Source: Eublepharis macularius (lineage: Eukaryota; Chordata; Lepidosauria; Squamata; Eublepharidae). Taken from it: a stretch of 64,000 nucleotides of DNA. The DNA is taken from NCBI RefSeq assembly GCF_028583425.1, contig NC_072796.1, forward strand, positions 125,213,464 through 125,277,463. The letters run 5' to 3'. The first letter of the stretch is position 1. Each line of letters opens with the position of its first letter. The translations under genes were made by a program, and so were the position numbers. The notes below the pieces were generated by a model that saw only the letters and a list, made by a program, of their open reading frames with translations, was not told the DNA's origin and made no database searches. This document shows positions 42,459 through 52,650 of the stretch, one piece after another.

Positions 42459-42722
42459 CCAGTTTGGTGTAGTGGTTAACTTAAGAGCGTGGGACCCTAA
42501 TCTGGAGAACTGGGTTTGATTCCCCACTCCTCCACTTGAAGCCAGCTGGGTGACCTTGGGTCAGTCACAGCTTCTCAGAGCTCTCTCAGCCCCACCCACC
42601 TCACAGGGTGTTTGTTGTTGTGGGGATAATAATGACATACTTTGTAAACCACTCTGAGTGGGCATTAAGTTGTCCTGAAGGGCAGTATATAAATCGGTGT
42701 TGTTGTTGTTATTGTTGTTGTT
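42459..42722 (+). mobile_element. Sauria-type tRNA SINE, GTT-tailed
   Basis: 'tttggtgtagtggttaac' with a small 'ttaa' duplication in the A-box region, 'ggtttgattccccactcctc', 'cactctgagtgggcattaag', tail (gtt)n at 42698-42722. Confidence 0.9.
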
Positions 42723-43033
42723 TCAAACTGCAGGGACTAAATATCTGGAGGGGCTGGGATCACACCTGCTGGCCCCTCTCTAATCTCCATGCATTCTTCA
42801 GTAGATGTAAACTGGTATGAATATATCAGGCTCTGTACACTGAGTCAGGAAACCAGCCGTTGGAAATGAAGGACTGTGCAATGTTTCTTTGTGCCAAGCA
42901 CACCAGTACTCTAGAGTAGAGCTAGTAAGGTGGAAAGGTCAGATTCATCCGTATCCTTCCTTTTGGTTGTTCTGCAGCTGTCTCTTTGTTGTTTCTCTCA
43001 GGGATTTCCTCCTGGCTGCTTCCTTCTCTTCCT
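42723..43033. other. Unassigned sequence
   Basis: 'cactgagtcaggaaaccagc' at 42838 may be a SINE remnant. Otherwise nothing. Confidence 0.3.
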
Positions 43034-43330
43034 GCCTAGGGTTGCCAGTCCTTGACCAGCAATCCCCAGGAGACTGGGAGTGGGAAGATTCATGTGAAAG
43101 GCATCCCACAACCTAGTATCATCATTTCCAGCTGCATAACCAGAAGTGATGTCGCCATATTGCAGGATGCTCTAGCATTTCCCAAACCTCTATGGTAAAA
43201 CCATAGATTTTCTGAGAAATGCTAGAGTGCCCAGCAACACAATGACATCACTTCCAGTACACAGCTGGAAATAATGTTGTGGCTTTGCTGGATGCCGTTC
43301 TGCCCTCCCTCTTCCCTTTTTCTTCTGCTG
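43034..43330 (+). mobile_element. Palindromic-core MITE, full length
   Basis: Starts 'cta|gggttgccagtccttg'. Core 'aacctctatggt' / 'accatagatttt' at 43176-43202 with outer arms 'gatgctctagcatttccc' and 'gaaatgctagagtgccc' and 'gaagtgatgtc' / 'gacatcacttcc'. The best-preserved copy of this family. Confidence 0.75.
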
Positions 43331-43570
43331 GTTCATCGAGTGCCAGTGAGAATGAGGGTTCTGGGAGGGGGTTGCCCAATGGCACTCCTATTCCTGGGTT
43401 TCTTTATCCAGCCTCTATGAGCCTCTCTCTCCAACCTAGCCTAAACAGATAGCTAGAATGCCTCTTCTTCCTTCCCTATCATAGTACAATGTTCCTTAAC
43501 AATAAAGGACATCTATTTACATTTACATGACCCTCTCTGGAGTTTCTCTGGAGTTTCTTCATACCCTCCA
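43331..43570. other. Unassigned sequence
   Basis: Nothing recognised. Confidence 0.3.
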
Positions 43571-43690
43571 TGCATCTGACAAAGAGAGCTGTGGTTCTCA
43601 AAAGCTTACGCTACAATAAAGTTGGTTAGTCTTAAAGATGCTACTGGGCTCTTTACTATTTTGCAACTACAGACTAACTACAGACTACAG
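43571..43690 (+). mobile_element. Penelope-like single-arm remnant
   Basis: 'gcatctgacaaagagagctg', 'tggttctcaaaagcttacgc', 'tacaataaagttggttagtc', 'ttaaagatgctactgggctc', 'ctacagactaacta'. The CTGANGA and GAAA positions are both mutated. Confidence 0.65.
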
Positions 43691-44042
43691 TGCACTCCAC
43701 TGGTTGTTGTGAGTCCTTTATCAGGAAGTGGCCCACACAAGGTCTTACAATAAGTAATATATATACACAGGAGTATGATACGCGATTGTTTTTGTGCACA
43801 AGTATAAATCTGCAGATAGTTTTCACTTGCTTTCTTGGCAGCTATTCACCTCAGTCATTTCTCTGGCTGTACAGCATCTCTAAGAAGCCCATTAGTCCCA
43901 CAACAATCTTTGCCTGCCATTTCCCTTCACATACTGGTTATTCTAGCATACTGCCTACTGCTAGATAATGTAAAGATTTAATTTCCTTTTTAAAAGAGCC
44001 ACATTTGGTTCTGCACTGAGTCCCATTTGGTTCTGCAGCCAT
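43691..44042. other. Unassigned sequence
   Basis: The frame at 43690-43968 lacks a motif. Confidence 0.3.
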
Positions 44043-44220
44043 GGTCATTTCCACACATCCTAATGTCGCACCACACTCATGGAACAAGGGCGTCTTCCTG
44101 GCGCAATTTCTGGCATTATAGCGCCACGATCCTGTTTCTGTGGCACGATGACATAGACATCGCGCCAAGAAGACTCCCTCATTCTGTGAATGTGGCACGT
44201 TAGGACGTTTGGAAACGACC
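44043..44220. mobile_element. Hairpin MITE (GGTCATTTCCACAC)
   Basis: Left GGTCATTTCCACACATCCTA, right 'taggacgtttggaaacgacc'. Inner arms 'gcgtcttcctggcgcaattt' and 'catcgcgccaagaagactc'. CAT flanks both ends (44040-44042, 44221-44223), a possible 3-bp TSD. Confidence 0.75.
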
Positions 44221-44815
44221 CATGTCCTAACAGCACAACGTTTTGTGTTTCCTCACTTCTGTTCCACCCCGTTAACCAGCACTGACAATGGACCAAGAAA
44301 ATGCACATATGTTCCCTGGAGGTCGCTTCAATCAGCTAATAAGCAGTTGCTGATGGTCCCTGGCCCCAGGGAGGTCTGTCTGGCCTCTACCAGAGCCAGG
44401 GCCTTTTTGGTCCTGGCTCCAACCCTGTCTGAGGAAACTAGGGTCCGGCAGGATTTGTGATCTTTCCGCCGAGCCTGCAAGACGGAGATGTTCCGCCAGG
44501 CATTTGGTGGGGGATAGGTTGTCCTCTCACCGGCCATACCACTGAAGACTGTCCACCACCCATGCAGGAGCTCATAAGTGTGACGCAGGGCATGATGCAA
44601 GAGCCAAGCCCTGTGTCTAAAATGCTGTATTTTAATATTTATATCTGCCAATTTTAATTGTCTATGGAATAATGTTTTAATGTTTTATAATGTTTTATAA
44701 TGTTTTTACTGTTTTTAATCTTTATATAAAAAGTGTATGTTGTTACACCTCCCTGAGCCTGCCTGATGGGAAGGGTGGTCTAGAAGTGTAATAAAATAAT
44801 AATCATAATCATAAT
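44221..44815 (+). mobile_element. LINE 3'-end fragment
   Basis: From about 44300: 'ccagggcctttttggtcctg', 'gagcctgcaagacggagatg', 'ttccgccaggcatttggtgg', a T-rich 'ataatgttttaatgtttt' stretch and the tail 'gcctgatgggaagggtggtc' + 'aataaaataataat'. It is the plus-strand counterpart of 7675-8240. Confidence 0.75.
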
Positions 44816-45591
44816 ACCACAGCACCAGATAAGTTGCGCTACATCTTACAAAGTGGGAGGGAACAACTGCACACGTGGCTGCTGTTTTCAGCGGTGGTCA
44901 TGTGCATATTATTGTAACATCTGCTTGCTGTTTGTGCAAACTGTGGTGATTCATAAGGTACATCAGGTTTTTGATTCTATCAAGGGATCCAACAAAGTTC
45001 TGCATAATCCCATCATCTCCAAGAACACTGTAGAAGTAACAGACGAAAGTGCCGAATTAGGCTGGAAATATCAACTATAAACAGAAGAGGCAACCCACTC
45101 GTTACTTTACACTTGAAAAAGCGGCAAGTGGCTGCAGTGAAAACATCACATGATTCCCCAGTTGTGTGTGCACTCTTCTCTGCAATGCATGGATGTAGTT
45201 TCGAACGTAAATGCAATAAACGGTTTAGAAGCCTTTCAAGCATCCTTCTGGGTACTGGCTGTAAGGTTTTCTAAAAAGTAACAATCTGCAAGGAACAAGT
45301 GAGCCAGAATAATTGCCCTTCAATGTAACACAGTTTTAAAAGCACTGAGTGAGCTTGTATTAATTACACCTTTTAGGCTGCAATAGTAGTCATACTTGTG
45401 AATCAATGGAACAACTGGCTAACTTGCCCTGCAAAACTGATAGGCTTAGCAGCTCTTCTAACAGCTATGGTTTGCATGCTCAGTAAGTATATCAAGCCAA
45501 CACATGCCTCCATCCAAGTGCCCGTAAGGGGGGGGGGGAAGTATCCATACCAGCCGCTGAGCAAATCTTTGTGAGACCGTTGGTCTTATTT
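44816..45591. other. Unassigned sequence
   Basis: A G-run is at 45529-45538. The opposing frames at 44853-45080 and 45013-45243 are unconvincing. Confidence 0.35.
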
Positions 45592-45800
45592 CTGTATTTA
45601 TTTAAAAGCTTTTAACTCCTCTTTCTCTAAAAATCCCAGATGCCTTACAAAAACACTAAAACCCCATTGTTTCAAAATATATACAATCATCCAAAAAGCA
45701 TCAAACAATTCAAAGGCAGAGCCAAAACAACACACACAATTCCTTGAGCAGCTAGCCAGCTAAATCCATTAAAACAGGTTCAAAACACTAAATACCTTCA
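45592..45800 (-). mobile_element. LINE 3'-tail fragment
   Basis: 'ctgtatttatttaaaagctt', 'atgccttacaaaaacactaa', 'ccattaaaacaggttcaaaa': the antisense of a LINE tail, as at 25645. Confidence 0.45.
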
Positions 45801-45869
45801 ACTCAACCTTGCAGAGTTTTCTTTTTAAAAAAAAACAACAGAAGGGTAGGAGCTTATCTAACATGGTCT

Positions 45870-46569
45870 ACCAACTAGATCTACAAACCGGGGAAAAGAT
45901 TTTCCAAACAGTCACAGCACAATTTTAAAGAATTTTAAATAGTGCAAAGTGCAAAGTATTAAGTGCAATTACAATAAGTATAATAAATACAATAAAGAGA
46001 ATAGTAAAGATCAAGTTCACGTGGTAAGAACTCCAACTGGTGAAGACCAGAGCGCTGTATCAATTTTGTTATCTTTTTCATCAGCAGATAGAAGACCATC
46101 ATGTAGAAGAACTAAAGCTGAACAATCCTTTAGACATGCAGCCGACGGGTTTTAGCTTGCAAATTTCCAATTCCCATTTCGTGGTCTTACTTCTTCACAG
46201 GCAAAGTCTTCAAAGATGGTCACCAGAACTTGGTTTCTCACATCACGCAGTTGGCAAATGATGGCAAGATTCCGTCATTCCGTCATTCTATCTGCTGATG
46301 AAAGAAAAAGATAACAAAATTGATACAGCGCTCTGGTCTTCACCAGTTGGAGTTCTTACCACATGAACTTGATCTTTACTATTCTCTTTATTGTATTTAT
46401 TATACTTATTGAATTGCACTTTGCACTTTGCACTTTGCACTTTGCACTTTGCACTTTTGCACTATTTAAAATTCTTTAAAAATTGTACTGTGACTGTTTG
46501 GAAAATCTTTTCCCCAGTTTGTAGAACTAGTTGGTTAACCCACCCGGGCGTTCTCCCCTTGTAGTTATC
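45870..46569. mobile_element. Inverted-arm Penelope-like insertion (copy E), 700 bp
   Basis: Left arm 45872-46100 and right arm about 46290-46530 are near-complementary ('ggggaaaagattttccaaac' ... 'gtttggaaaatcttttcccc'). TSD tatctaacatggtct at 45855-45869 and 46570-46584, exact. The core, read on the minus strand, has 'gaagaagtaagaccacgaaa' then 'gcaagctaaaacccgtcggc'. The right end has an extra 'acccgggcgttctcc' outside the arm. Arms differ by expansion of a 7-bp repeat. Confidence 0.8.
46413..46460 (+). repeat. (TTTGCAC)n microsatellite in one PLE arm
   Basis: Six near-exact 7-bp units in the right arm, against two or so in the left arm at 45943-45956, so the expansion followed or accompanied insertion. 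Confidence 0.85.
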
Positions 46570-46584
46570 TATCTAACATGGTCT

Positions 46585-47749
46585 GGCAAACAAAGATGGG
46601 GCAGCCACTGAGAAGTCCATGACTAGGCAGGAGCAGATCACACCACACAAAAGGATGGGACAACCAGAAGATGCTACTGAGAAGAACTAAGGTTCGGATG
46701 GGGAGACATGGTCCTTCCAGTTGTGTAAGAAGACTGCCTTGCTGCTAAACACCAGGATCCCCCCACCCCCGTTTTCCTGGGGAGCTTTGCCCGCCACTCG
46801 AACCCCAGCATACCTGCTTAGGGTATTTCCTTAATAACTCTCTTGGCTGCTTTTCTTTGATACATAATTTCCTGGCTCTCTCGCCTATGAAGTGGAGACT
46901 CTCGCTGAGATTAATATGGCATTGTTTAAACTATGCTCTTGAGACACTTAAAAAGGAAAACATAAAAATGAGCGCTCTTGGCAAGGAAACAAGCCATTAG
47001 AGGGTTTCTAACTCCTTCTGAAAGAGGTGCTTAAAGCTTCACTCAGCATGGGCTGAAGACGACAGCGGTGGCCTGAAGCCCTCGCTGGACTTCCAAATGA
47101 GATCTGGGGTATTTGTAATCTGCTCAGCTGTATCAGATCAAGCCCCATAAGAAGCGACAGTTAATTGATGTACTTCATTGATACCCCACCTTTCAGCCAA
47201 TGAGGGCCCAAATCAGCTTACATGGTTCTCCTTTCCCTAGCCAGTGTCAGGATCCAGTCTGACAAGATGCTGGAGGATCTATGAGCAGATCACCTGTGCC
47301 TTTTTATTGCAAGGACAGCCGTGGAGGGTGGATGTGGATCAGGACTACAGCATGGGAAGAGGCTTTAAGCATTTCCTGCAATTTTTCTGACCTCAGATGA
47401 CCCCACACACACATACCCCAGTTGCTATGTGTTGATCTGGGGGCAGGAAGACAGGTTGCATTACTTTGCCTATATGTTTCCCCATTACAACAAATAGCAG
47501 TTGGGGGTGGGGGTATTTGAGACTGGGGAAGGAGTGAAAGGAAAATAGATTTTTCTTTAAAAAGCCTTCCTGCACCATGGACTGAATCTGTTGGAGCTGC
47601 CTACCCAGCTGGAATTTAACAACACTCTAGAGCTCAGGCTCAAATTACGTTACGTTTTCTTTCCTTATCATTTTTTAAAGTTTTTTTTCCCAAAAAGGTA
47701 GTTGCGCAGGGCTGTTTTTCAAAGGAGGAAGAATAGCAAGGGGTATGGT
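46585..47749. other. Unassigned sequence, part possibly conserved non-coding
   Basis: 46840-47010 has no repeat signature ('gagattaatatggcattgtt' and similar). 47160-47240 resembles the 3' end of the 10508 SINE on the minus strand. No gene. Confidence 0.35.
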
Positions 47750-47812
47750 TGCCAACATGCAGGTTTCCACCTGGAGATCTCCCAGATTTACAACTGATCT
47801 CCAGACAACAGA

Positions 47813-48430
47813 TAGAAAAAAAAGATGGCGACTGGCTCAGACGCTTAATGCTGAGCTCCGTGCCGCTCGCTCAGATTTGTTTTATAAACTCGTCAGCTTT
47901 CCTAAACAGCCTTCCTAAACTGTAGCTGTGTTTTCCTGAGTATCACAGTGGTTCTCCGGAGGCATTCAGAGGTATTTTGAATCATTATCTTTAGCTGACT
48001 TTTATTTTAGCAAAGCTACACTGAAGCCAGCACGGAGTGGGAGTGCTCTCCGTAGCAGACTAACTGTGATAGTGAGCTACTTGCCAGCATAAACCAAGAG
48101 AATTGGAGGAACTGAAAAATAAAACGCTTTATAAGAAAGAAGAGAGGACAGACAGGGGAGGAAGGAAATCAATAGAGGACAGATGGGTGCTTTAAAGAGG
48201 CCTCGCGGCACTGAAGAGGAGGACGCCACCATGCCTATCTGTAAACAGACAAAGATAAGTGAGTTTTTCCCCTTGAGGGACGAGACAGTATATAATATTC
48301 CAGTAACAAATCGCTTTGCTGCACTGGGCAAAGAGGGTGTGAAGGGAAAAGATCAGGAGACAGGAGGAGAGAGTGAGAATGAAAGAATTGCAATTGGAAA
48401 TAATGAAGAGGGAAGAGAAAGCAACTGCAA
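47813..48430 (+). mobile_element. L1-like 5' UTR plus ORF1 start, 3'-truncated
   Basis: Begins 'tagaaaaaaaagatggcgac', like an L1 5' end, with about 370 bp of leader. ATG at 48183 opens MGALKRPRGTEEED, then TKISEFFPLRDE and NRFAALGKEG. This recalls the N-terminus of vertebrate L1/Tx1 ORF1 (the NRFAAL block). It stops abruptly at 48430 without a poly(A). TSD tccagacaacaga at 47800-47812 and 48431-48443, exact. Confidence 0.65.
48183..48430 (+). pseudogene. ORF1 N-terminal fragment of the L1-like element
   Basis: About 82 codons from the ATG: basic then acidic, with a Glu-rich stretch at codons 56-80. After 48430 the frame runs on into the MITE, so the remaining codons to 48593 are not part of it. 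It lacks the coiled coil, RRM and C-terminal domains of a full ORF1. Confidence 0.5.
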
Positions 48431-48597
48431 TCCAGACAACAGAGATCAGTTCTCCTGGAGAAATTGGCAGCTTCAGCAGATAGACACTATGGCAGTATAC
48501 TGCGCTAAAACCCCACCATCCCCGGCTCCCCCCCCCCACCAAAAAAATCTCCAGGAATTTCCCAGCTTGGAGTTGGCAACCTTAGCATACTGACAAG

Positions 48598-49304
48598 TGC
48601 CACACCTCCTGTTGCTTTTCCACTGAAAAACACAGAAAACACCAACAAGTCATTCTTACTCCCATGGGGTGAGTGGATAGGTTGTCTATAAATTTTCCCC
48701 AGAAGCAGTTAAAGTGGCTTGGAGCAGCTTTTTTTTAAGCGGGAAAAGGCCAGGGGAGGAAAGGGATAAAAGCCTTTCTTCCTCCACCTTAGTCTCCTCA
48801 CTGAAAAAGCTCCTCCAGCAGCTGCCTTTGGAAAAGCAGGAAAAAGTCTTTTTTTTAAATGGTCACAGAAGAAAATGTTAACATGTCACTTGAGCCTTGA
48901 CTGATGTTTGGCTACTCAGCCGATGGTCTTCAAAACAGCAGGGAGGGGGGGGGTGGCTCTTTGTTGTCTCATGTTCCTCAGTGCAAAAACATGTCATGGC
49001 AGACAAGAGGCCCTGAAAGCTTTTGCAGATCTTCCCCACCATTGCCGAATCCTAAGGAAGAGTGGGATGTGTTCCGACAACACAATTAACATGGAGCAAT
49101 GGTGGTACTCTGGTGTCATCCAGTAGCGGGTGGTCTTGCTTTTTTTAATTACGTGCTATATCTGGGATCGATTTTGCCGCTGCTGAGACCATGCCGCTTC
49201 CGTTTTTCAATTAGAAGTGACGTCACTGGGGCCTTAAGTGCAAGCATAAAAGGAAGCCAGATTGGGCCTCCAGGCCTACAATGCAACCACCCATCCCCCA
49301 CTTT
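48598..49304. other. Unassigned sequence
   Basis: T-run at 48730-48737, G-run at 48942-48951. No gene. Confidence 0.35.
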
Positions 49305-49561
49305 AATAATAATAATGATAACGTTCGATTTATATACTGCCCTTCAGGACAACTTAATGCCCACTCAGAGTGGTTTACAAAGTGTGTCATTATTATCCCC
49401 ACAACAACAATCACCCTGTGAGGTGGGTGAGGCTGAGAGAGCTCCAGAGAGCTGTGACTAGCCCAAGGTCACCCAGCTGGCTTCAAGTGGAGGAGTGGGG
49501 AATCAAACCCGGCTCTCCAGATTAGAGTCCCGCGCTCTTAACCACTACACCAAACTGGCTC
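49305..49561 (-). mobile_element. Sauria-type tRNA SINE, complete
   Basis: Minus strand: 'gccagtttggtgtagtggtt', 'ggtttgattccccactcctc', 'caccttgggctagtcac'-type body, 'actctgagtgggcattaagt' and an (att)n tail at 49305-49315. Confidence 0.9.
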
Positions 49562-49980
49562 TCTTTGGAGATAAGGGGGCTGGCAACCTTAGCTGCCATA
49601 GCTGCATAGCAAGCAGAAAATCAGCCGGGGAAGTTTCCCCTGTTGTTGCTATTTCAAAAGTATCCAACAAGCCATAGTTGCTTCGCCATGGCAGTATCTG
49701 TTGAACATCTGCCTGTCATCACTCTGCAGGGAAAAGAATATGGAAGCTATATGATCTCTTGCTGGGACTTAACATTTGAAAAAGGATGCTACTTTGTGGA
49801 GGTTTGTTCTACACTTCCTGCGCATTAGCACTTTGAAATCGAACCATGGCTCCAAGTTCATGCGGATGACCAAAAAGTAGCGTGTTTACCTGAGACAAAT
49901 CAACAGTTTCCAGAAACAAGCAAGGAGAGTGCAGGTGGCAGCTCACATAGTTCCAAAGCTTTTTTTTGTAATGTGAACTT
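49562..49980. other. Unassigned sequence
   Basis: No repeat or gene recognised. Confidence 0.3.
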
Positions 49981-49997
49981 GGCTCCCTCTAGTGGGA
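49981..49997 (-). promoter_or_regulatory. CTCF-like motif
   Basis: The minus strand reads tcccactagagggagcc, close to the CTCF core with GGA in place of GGC. Same orientation as the motif at 34236. Low information; motif only. Confidence 0.3.
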
Positions 49998-50009
49998 ATG
50001 AAAAATTAG

Positions 50010-50165
50010 ACATGTTTGAGACCAATAGCGCCTTAAAGATCAAGATTTCCATGGTATAAGCTTTCAGAAGTCAAACTACCTTCACCAAAAGGGAGCATGG
50101 CTCTCGGAAAGCTTATGCCCTGGAAATCTAGTTGGTCTTTAGGGTACTACTGGGTTTGAATCTTG
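50010..50165. mobile_element. Inverted-arm Penelope-like insertion (copy F), aged
   Basis: Left 'caatagcgccttaaagatca' + 'agatttccatggtataagct', right 'agcttatgccctggaaatct' + 'agttggtctttagggtacta'. The centre has 'ggctctcggaaagc' (hairpin-GAAA). No TSD recognised, in keeping with its divergence. Confidence 0.6.
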
Positions 50166-50692
50166 CTGGTCTACTGCACACCAACGAGGCTGCTCTCCTG
50201 AAACTTCGACAGTTTGCAATGCGTGTATGTTCAGGGATTTGTGACCATGTCGTTTTTTGCCATTTTGTTCTGCAAATTGGTTTACCAAAAATTGTCACAT
50301 CTATTTTTAAAAAAATTCTATGCCATCATATTGATTCTTTAAATTTGGGCCAAAGAGACATTAGGAGGGAAGTGAGAGACGGTGTAGTATAGCTGCTAGA
50401 GTGTTGGACAGGGATAAAATGGGAAGGGAAAACCACATTTGAGCAGCTTGGGGAAGCGGGAAATAAAAACATATATGATGGAGTCTCCGGCCCAGTCCTT
50501 CCTCCATGATATTTGGTTTCTTACTGGTTCTGTCCTGCAATTTCCCTTCCTAGATGCTTTAAAAGGCCTTTTGCCAGCTGGGCTTAGGTTGCCTGGAGAA
50601 TAATGACCTGTCTCTTTAACAGAGGGATTAATGTATGGAAATGGGCAGCTGAAGGTGTCATGGCATGGAAATAAATAACATCACCTGGGCTA
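50166..50692. other. Unassigned sequence with a SINE remnant
   Basis: 50385-50480 ('gtagtatagctgctagagtg', 'ttggacagggataaaatggg') looks like an internally deleted copy of the 10508 SINE family. Confidence 0.4.
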
Positions 50693-50887
50693 TGGGTTGC
50701 CAGCCTCCAGGTGGGACCTGGAGATCTCCTGGAATTACAGCTGAAGAACTGATCTCCTATCTACCAAGATCAGTTCTCCTAGAGAAAATGGCTGCTTTGG
50801 AGGGTGGAATTATACCCTTCTGAGGTTCTTCCTCAGGCTACACCCACAAAATCTCCAAGAATTTCCCAACCCAGAGTTGGCAACCCT
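50693..50887 (+). mobile_element. GGGTTGCC MITE, full length
   Basis: 'ctat|gggttgccagcctcc' to 'gagttggcaaccc|tatgg'. Inverted ends with TAT on both sides. The body is as at 62128. Confidence 0.9.
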
Positions 50888-51029
50888 ATGGCTGGGCTGT
50901 TTCCAGGTCAGTTATCTGCCCCCAGTTCAATACTTTTGGGAAGAGGGGCTTTCCTGGGTTTTCTCCTGGGTTTTCTCTGATCTTTTCCAAAGTAAGAAAG
51001 TTCAGAGTTTCCCACCCACATCGCAGCCA

Positions 51030-51406
51030 TTTTCTCAGACCCTGTCCCCAGCCATTTTCTCCCCTCAACATTAGGAAAGCCTCTTTTGTGGGTGTGTTTT
51101 ATATTGTCATGTCATTATAACATCAAGTTCTCTGAATTCCCAGCTTTCATTTTTTTTAATAAAAGGAAGACTTTAGCTCCTTTTCTTGTGGAGATGTAAA
51201 GGCAAAGGGGCTAAAGACTTGTTTGTTTAAAAATTAAAGCTGGGAATTCCGAGAACTAGATATGCATTATAACAATAGTCAATTGCTAATTTAAAAAACC
51301 TTTAAAACACTCTGATGTTATGATAGAGGGGGTGGTATCTGCCAGGGGACTGGCCCAAGGAAATTATAATAAAAATAACAATAACAACATTCAGTTTAAG
51401 GAACCC
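51030..51406 (+). repeat. Local duplication, unit copy 1
   Basis: About 375 bp beginning 'cattttctcagaccctgtcc' and ending 'caacattcagtttaaggaac' recur at 51888-52263 with only a few differences. The unit holds its own hairpin: 'aattcccagctttcat' at 51137 against 'aaagctgggaatt' at 51236, with 'aagactttagc' / 'gctaaagactt' inside. Confidence 0.85.
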
Positions 51407-51409
51407 CAT

Positions 51410-51602
51410 GGCACAGAGTGGTAAGATACAGTACTGCAGCCCAAGCTCTGCTCACAACTTGAGGTCGATCCTAGCGGAAGCCAGGTTCAGGTAGCTAGCT
51501 CAAGGTTGACTCAGCTTTCCATCCTTCTGAGCTTGGTAAAATGAGTACCCAGTTTCCTAGGGATAAAATGTAGATGACTGGAGAAGGCAATGGCAAATCA
51601 CC
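51410..51602 (+). mobile_element. tRNA-derived SINE, copy 1 of the local pair
   Basis: 'ggcacagagtggtaagatac', 'agtactgcagcccaagctct', 'gaggtcgatcctagcggaag', 'gttgactcagctttccatcc', 'actggagaaggcaatggcaa'. Almost identical to 52400-52598, so the pair arose by duplication and not by two insertions. Its 3' end is replaced by a Sauria-SINE tail fragment (51603-51658). Confidence 0.8.
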
Positions 51603-51823
51603 CCATACAACTCTGAGTGGACATTAAGTTGTCCTGAAGGGGGGTATATAAACTGAATGTTAAAGGTAAAGGTAATCCCCTGTGTGTACCGAGTAATTAC
51701 TGACACATTGCTTTTCTGTCCCTTTTCTTTCCCTGCCCCTTGCCTATGTTTTAGCATTCAGCACTGGTATAGATGGTTGCAGGTGTGGTGAGCAGGATTT
51801 CTGATACAGATGTGTGTGTGTGT
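51603..51823. mobile_element. Chimeric SINE tail and minus-strand SINE 3' end
   Basis: 51603-51658 'acaactctgagtggacatta' + 'agttgtcctgaagggggg' is a Sauria-type 3' piece. 51662-51715 'aaaggtaaaggtaatcccct' + 'gtgtgtaccgagtaattact' is the reverse of the 51410-family 3' end. A (TG)n run is at 51811-51825. Confidence 0.6.
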
Positions 51824-52399
51824 GTCATGTGCCGTCAAGTCGTTTCCAACCTATGGCGACCCTATGAATGAAAAACCTCCAAACCTCCATTTTCTCATAC
51901 CCTGTCCCCAGCCATTTTCTCCCCTCAACATTAGGAAAGGCTCTTTTGTGGGTGTGTTTTATATTGTCATGTCATTATAACATCAAGTTCTCTGAATTCC
52001 CAGCTTTCATTTTTTTTTAATAAAAGGAAGACTTTAGCCCCTTTTCATGTGGAGATGTAAAGGCAAAGGGGCTAAAGACTTGTTTGTTTAAAAATTAAAG
52101 CTGGGAATTCCGAGAACTAGATATGCATTATAACAATAGTCAATTGCTAATTTAAAAAACCTTTAAAACACTCTGATGTTATGATAGAGGGGGTGGTATC
52201 TGCCAGGGGACTGGCCCAAGGAAATTATAATAAAAATAACAATAACAACATTCAGTTTAAGGAACGTCCTATCATTAACAGATGTGCTCAGATCCTGCAA
52301 ACTGGAGGGCGTAGCTTCTTTTATTGAGTCAAACCACCTCGTTTTAGGTCTTCCTCTTTTCCTGCTGCTGATACAGATGAGATTATCATAAATGCAGAT
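51824..52399 (-). mobile_element. Retroelement fragment split by duplication unit 2
   Basis: 'gtgccgtcaagtcgtttcca' + 'acctatggcgaccctatgaa' (51826-51887) and 'acgtcctatcattaacagat' to 'ggtcttcctcttttcctgct' (52264-52375) are consecutive parts of one common squamate repeat. The unit at 51888-52263 interrupts it. Confidence 0.65.
51888..52263 (+). repeat. Local duplication, unit copy 2
   Basis: Near-identical to 51030-51406. Here it sits inside another repeat, which gives the order of events: that repeat came first, then this unit. Confidence 0.85.
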
Positions 52400-52650
52400 G
52401 GCACAGAGTGGTAAGATACAGTACTGCAGCCCAAGCTCTGCTCACAACTTGAGGTCGATCCTGGCGGAAGCCAGGTTCAGGTAGCTAGCTCAAGGTTGAC
52501 TCAGCTTTCCATCCTTCTGAGGTTGGTAAAATGAGTACCCAGTTTCCTAGGGATAAAATGTAGATGACTGGAGAAGGCAATGGCAAATCACCCCATAAAA
52601 AAAATTCTGCCAAGAAAATGTCATGATGCGACGTCCCCCATGTGTCAGCA
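52400..52650 (+). mobile_element. tRNA-derived SINE, copy 2 of the local pair
   Basis: As 51410-51602 but continuing past 'aaatcaccccataaaaaa' into 'attctgccaagaaaatgtca' + 'tgatgcgacgtcccccatg', the normal 3' part of this SINE family. Confidence 0.8.

Larger units (their letters stand above)
47750..48597 (+). mobile_element. GGGTTGCC MITE split by an L1-like fragment
   Basis: Left part 47750-47812 'ggttgccaacatgcaggttt ... caactgatctccagacaac', right part 48431-48597 'agatcagttctcctggagaa ... ccccaccatccccgg ... cttggagttggcaacctta'. The L1-like fragment lies exactly between the two halves. Confidence 0.8.

Noticed and set aside
48183-48593. 136-aa frame as a host gene
   Set aside because: It is an L1-like ORF1 start that reads on into MITE sequence. 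The insertion boundaries are marked by a 13-bp duplication.
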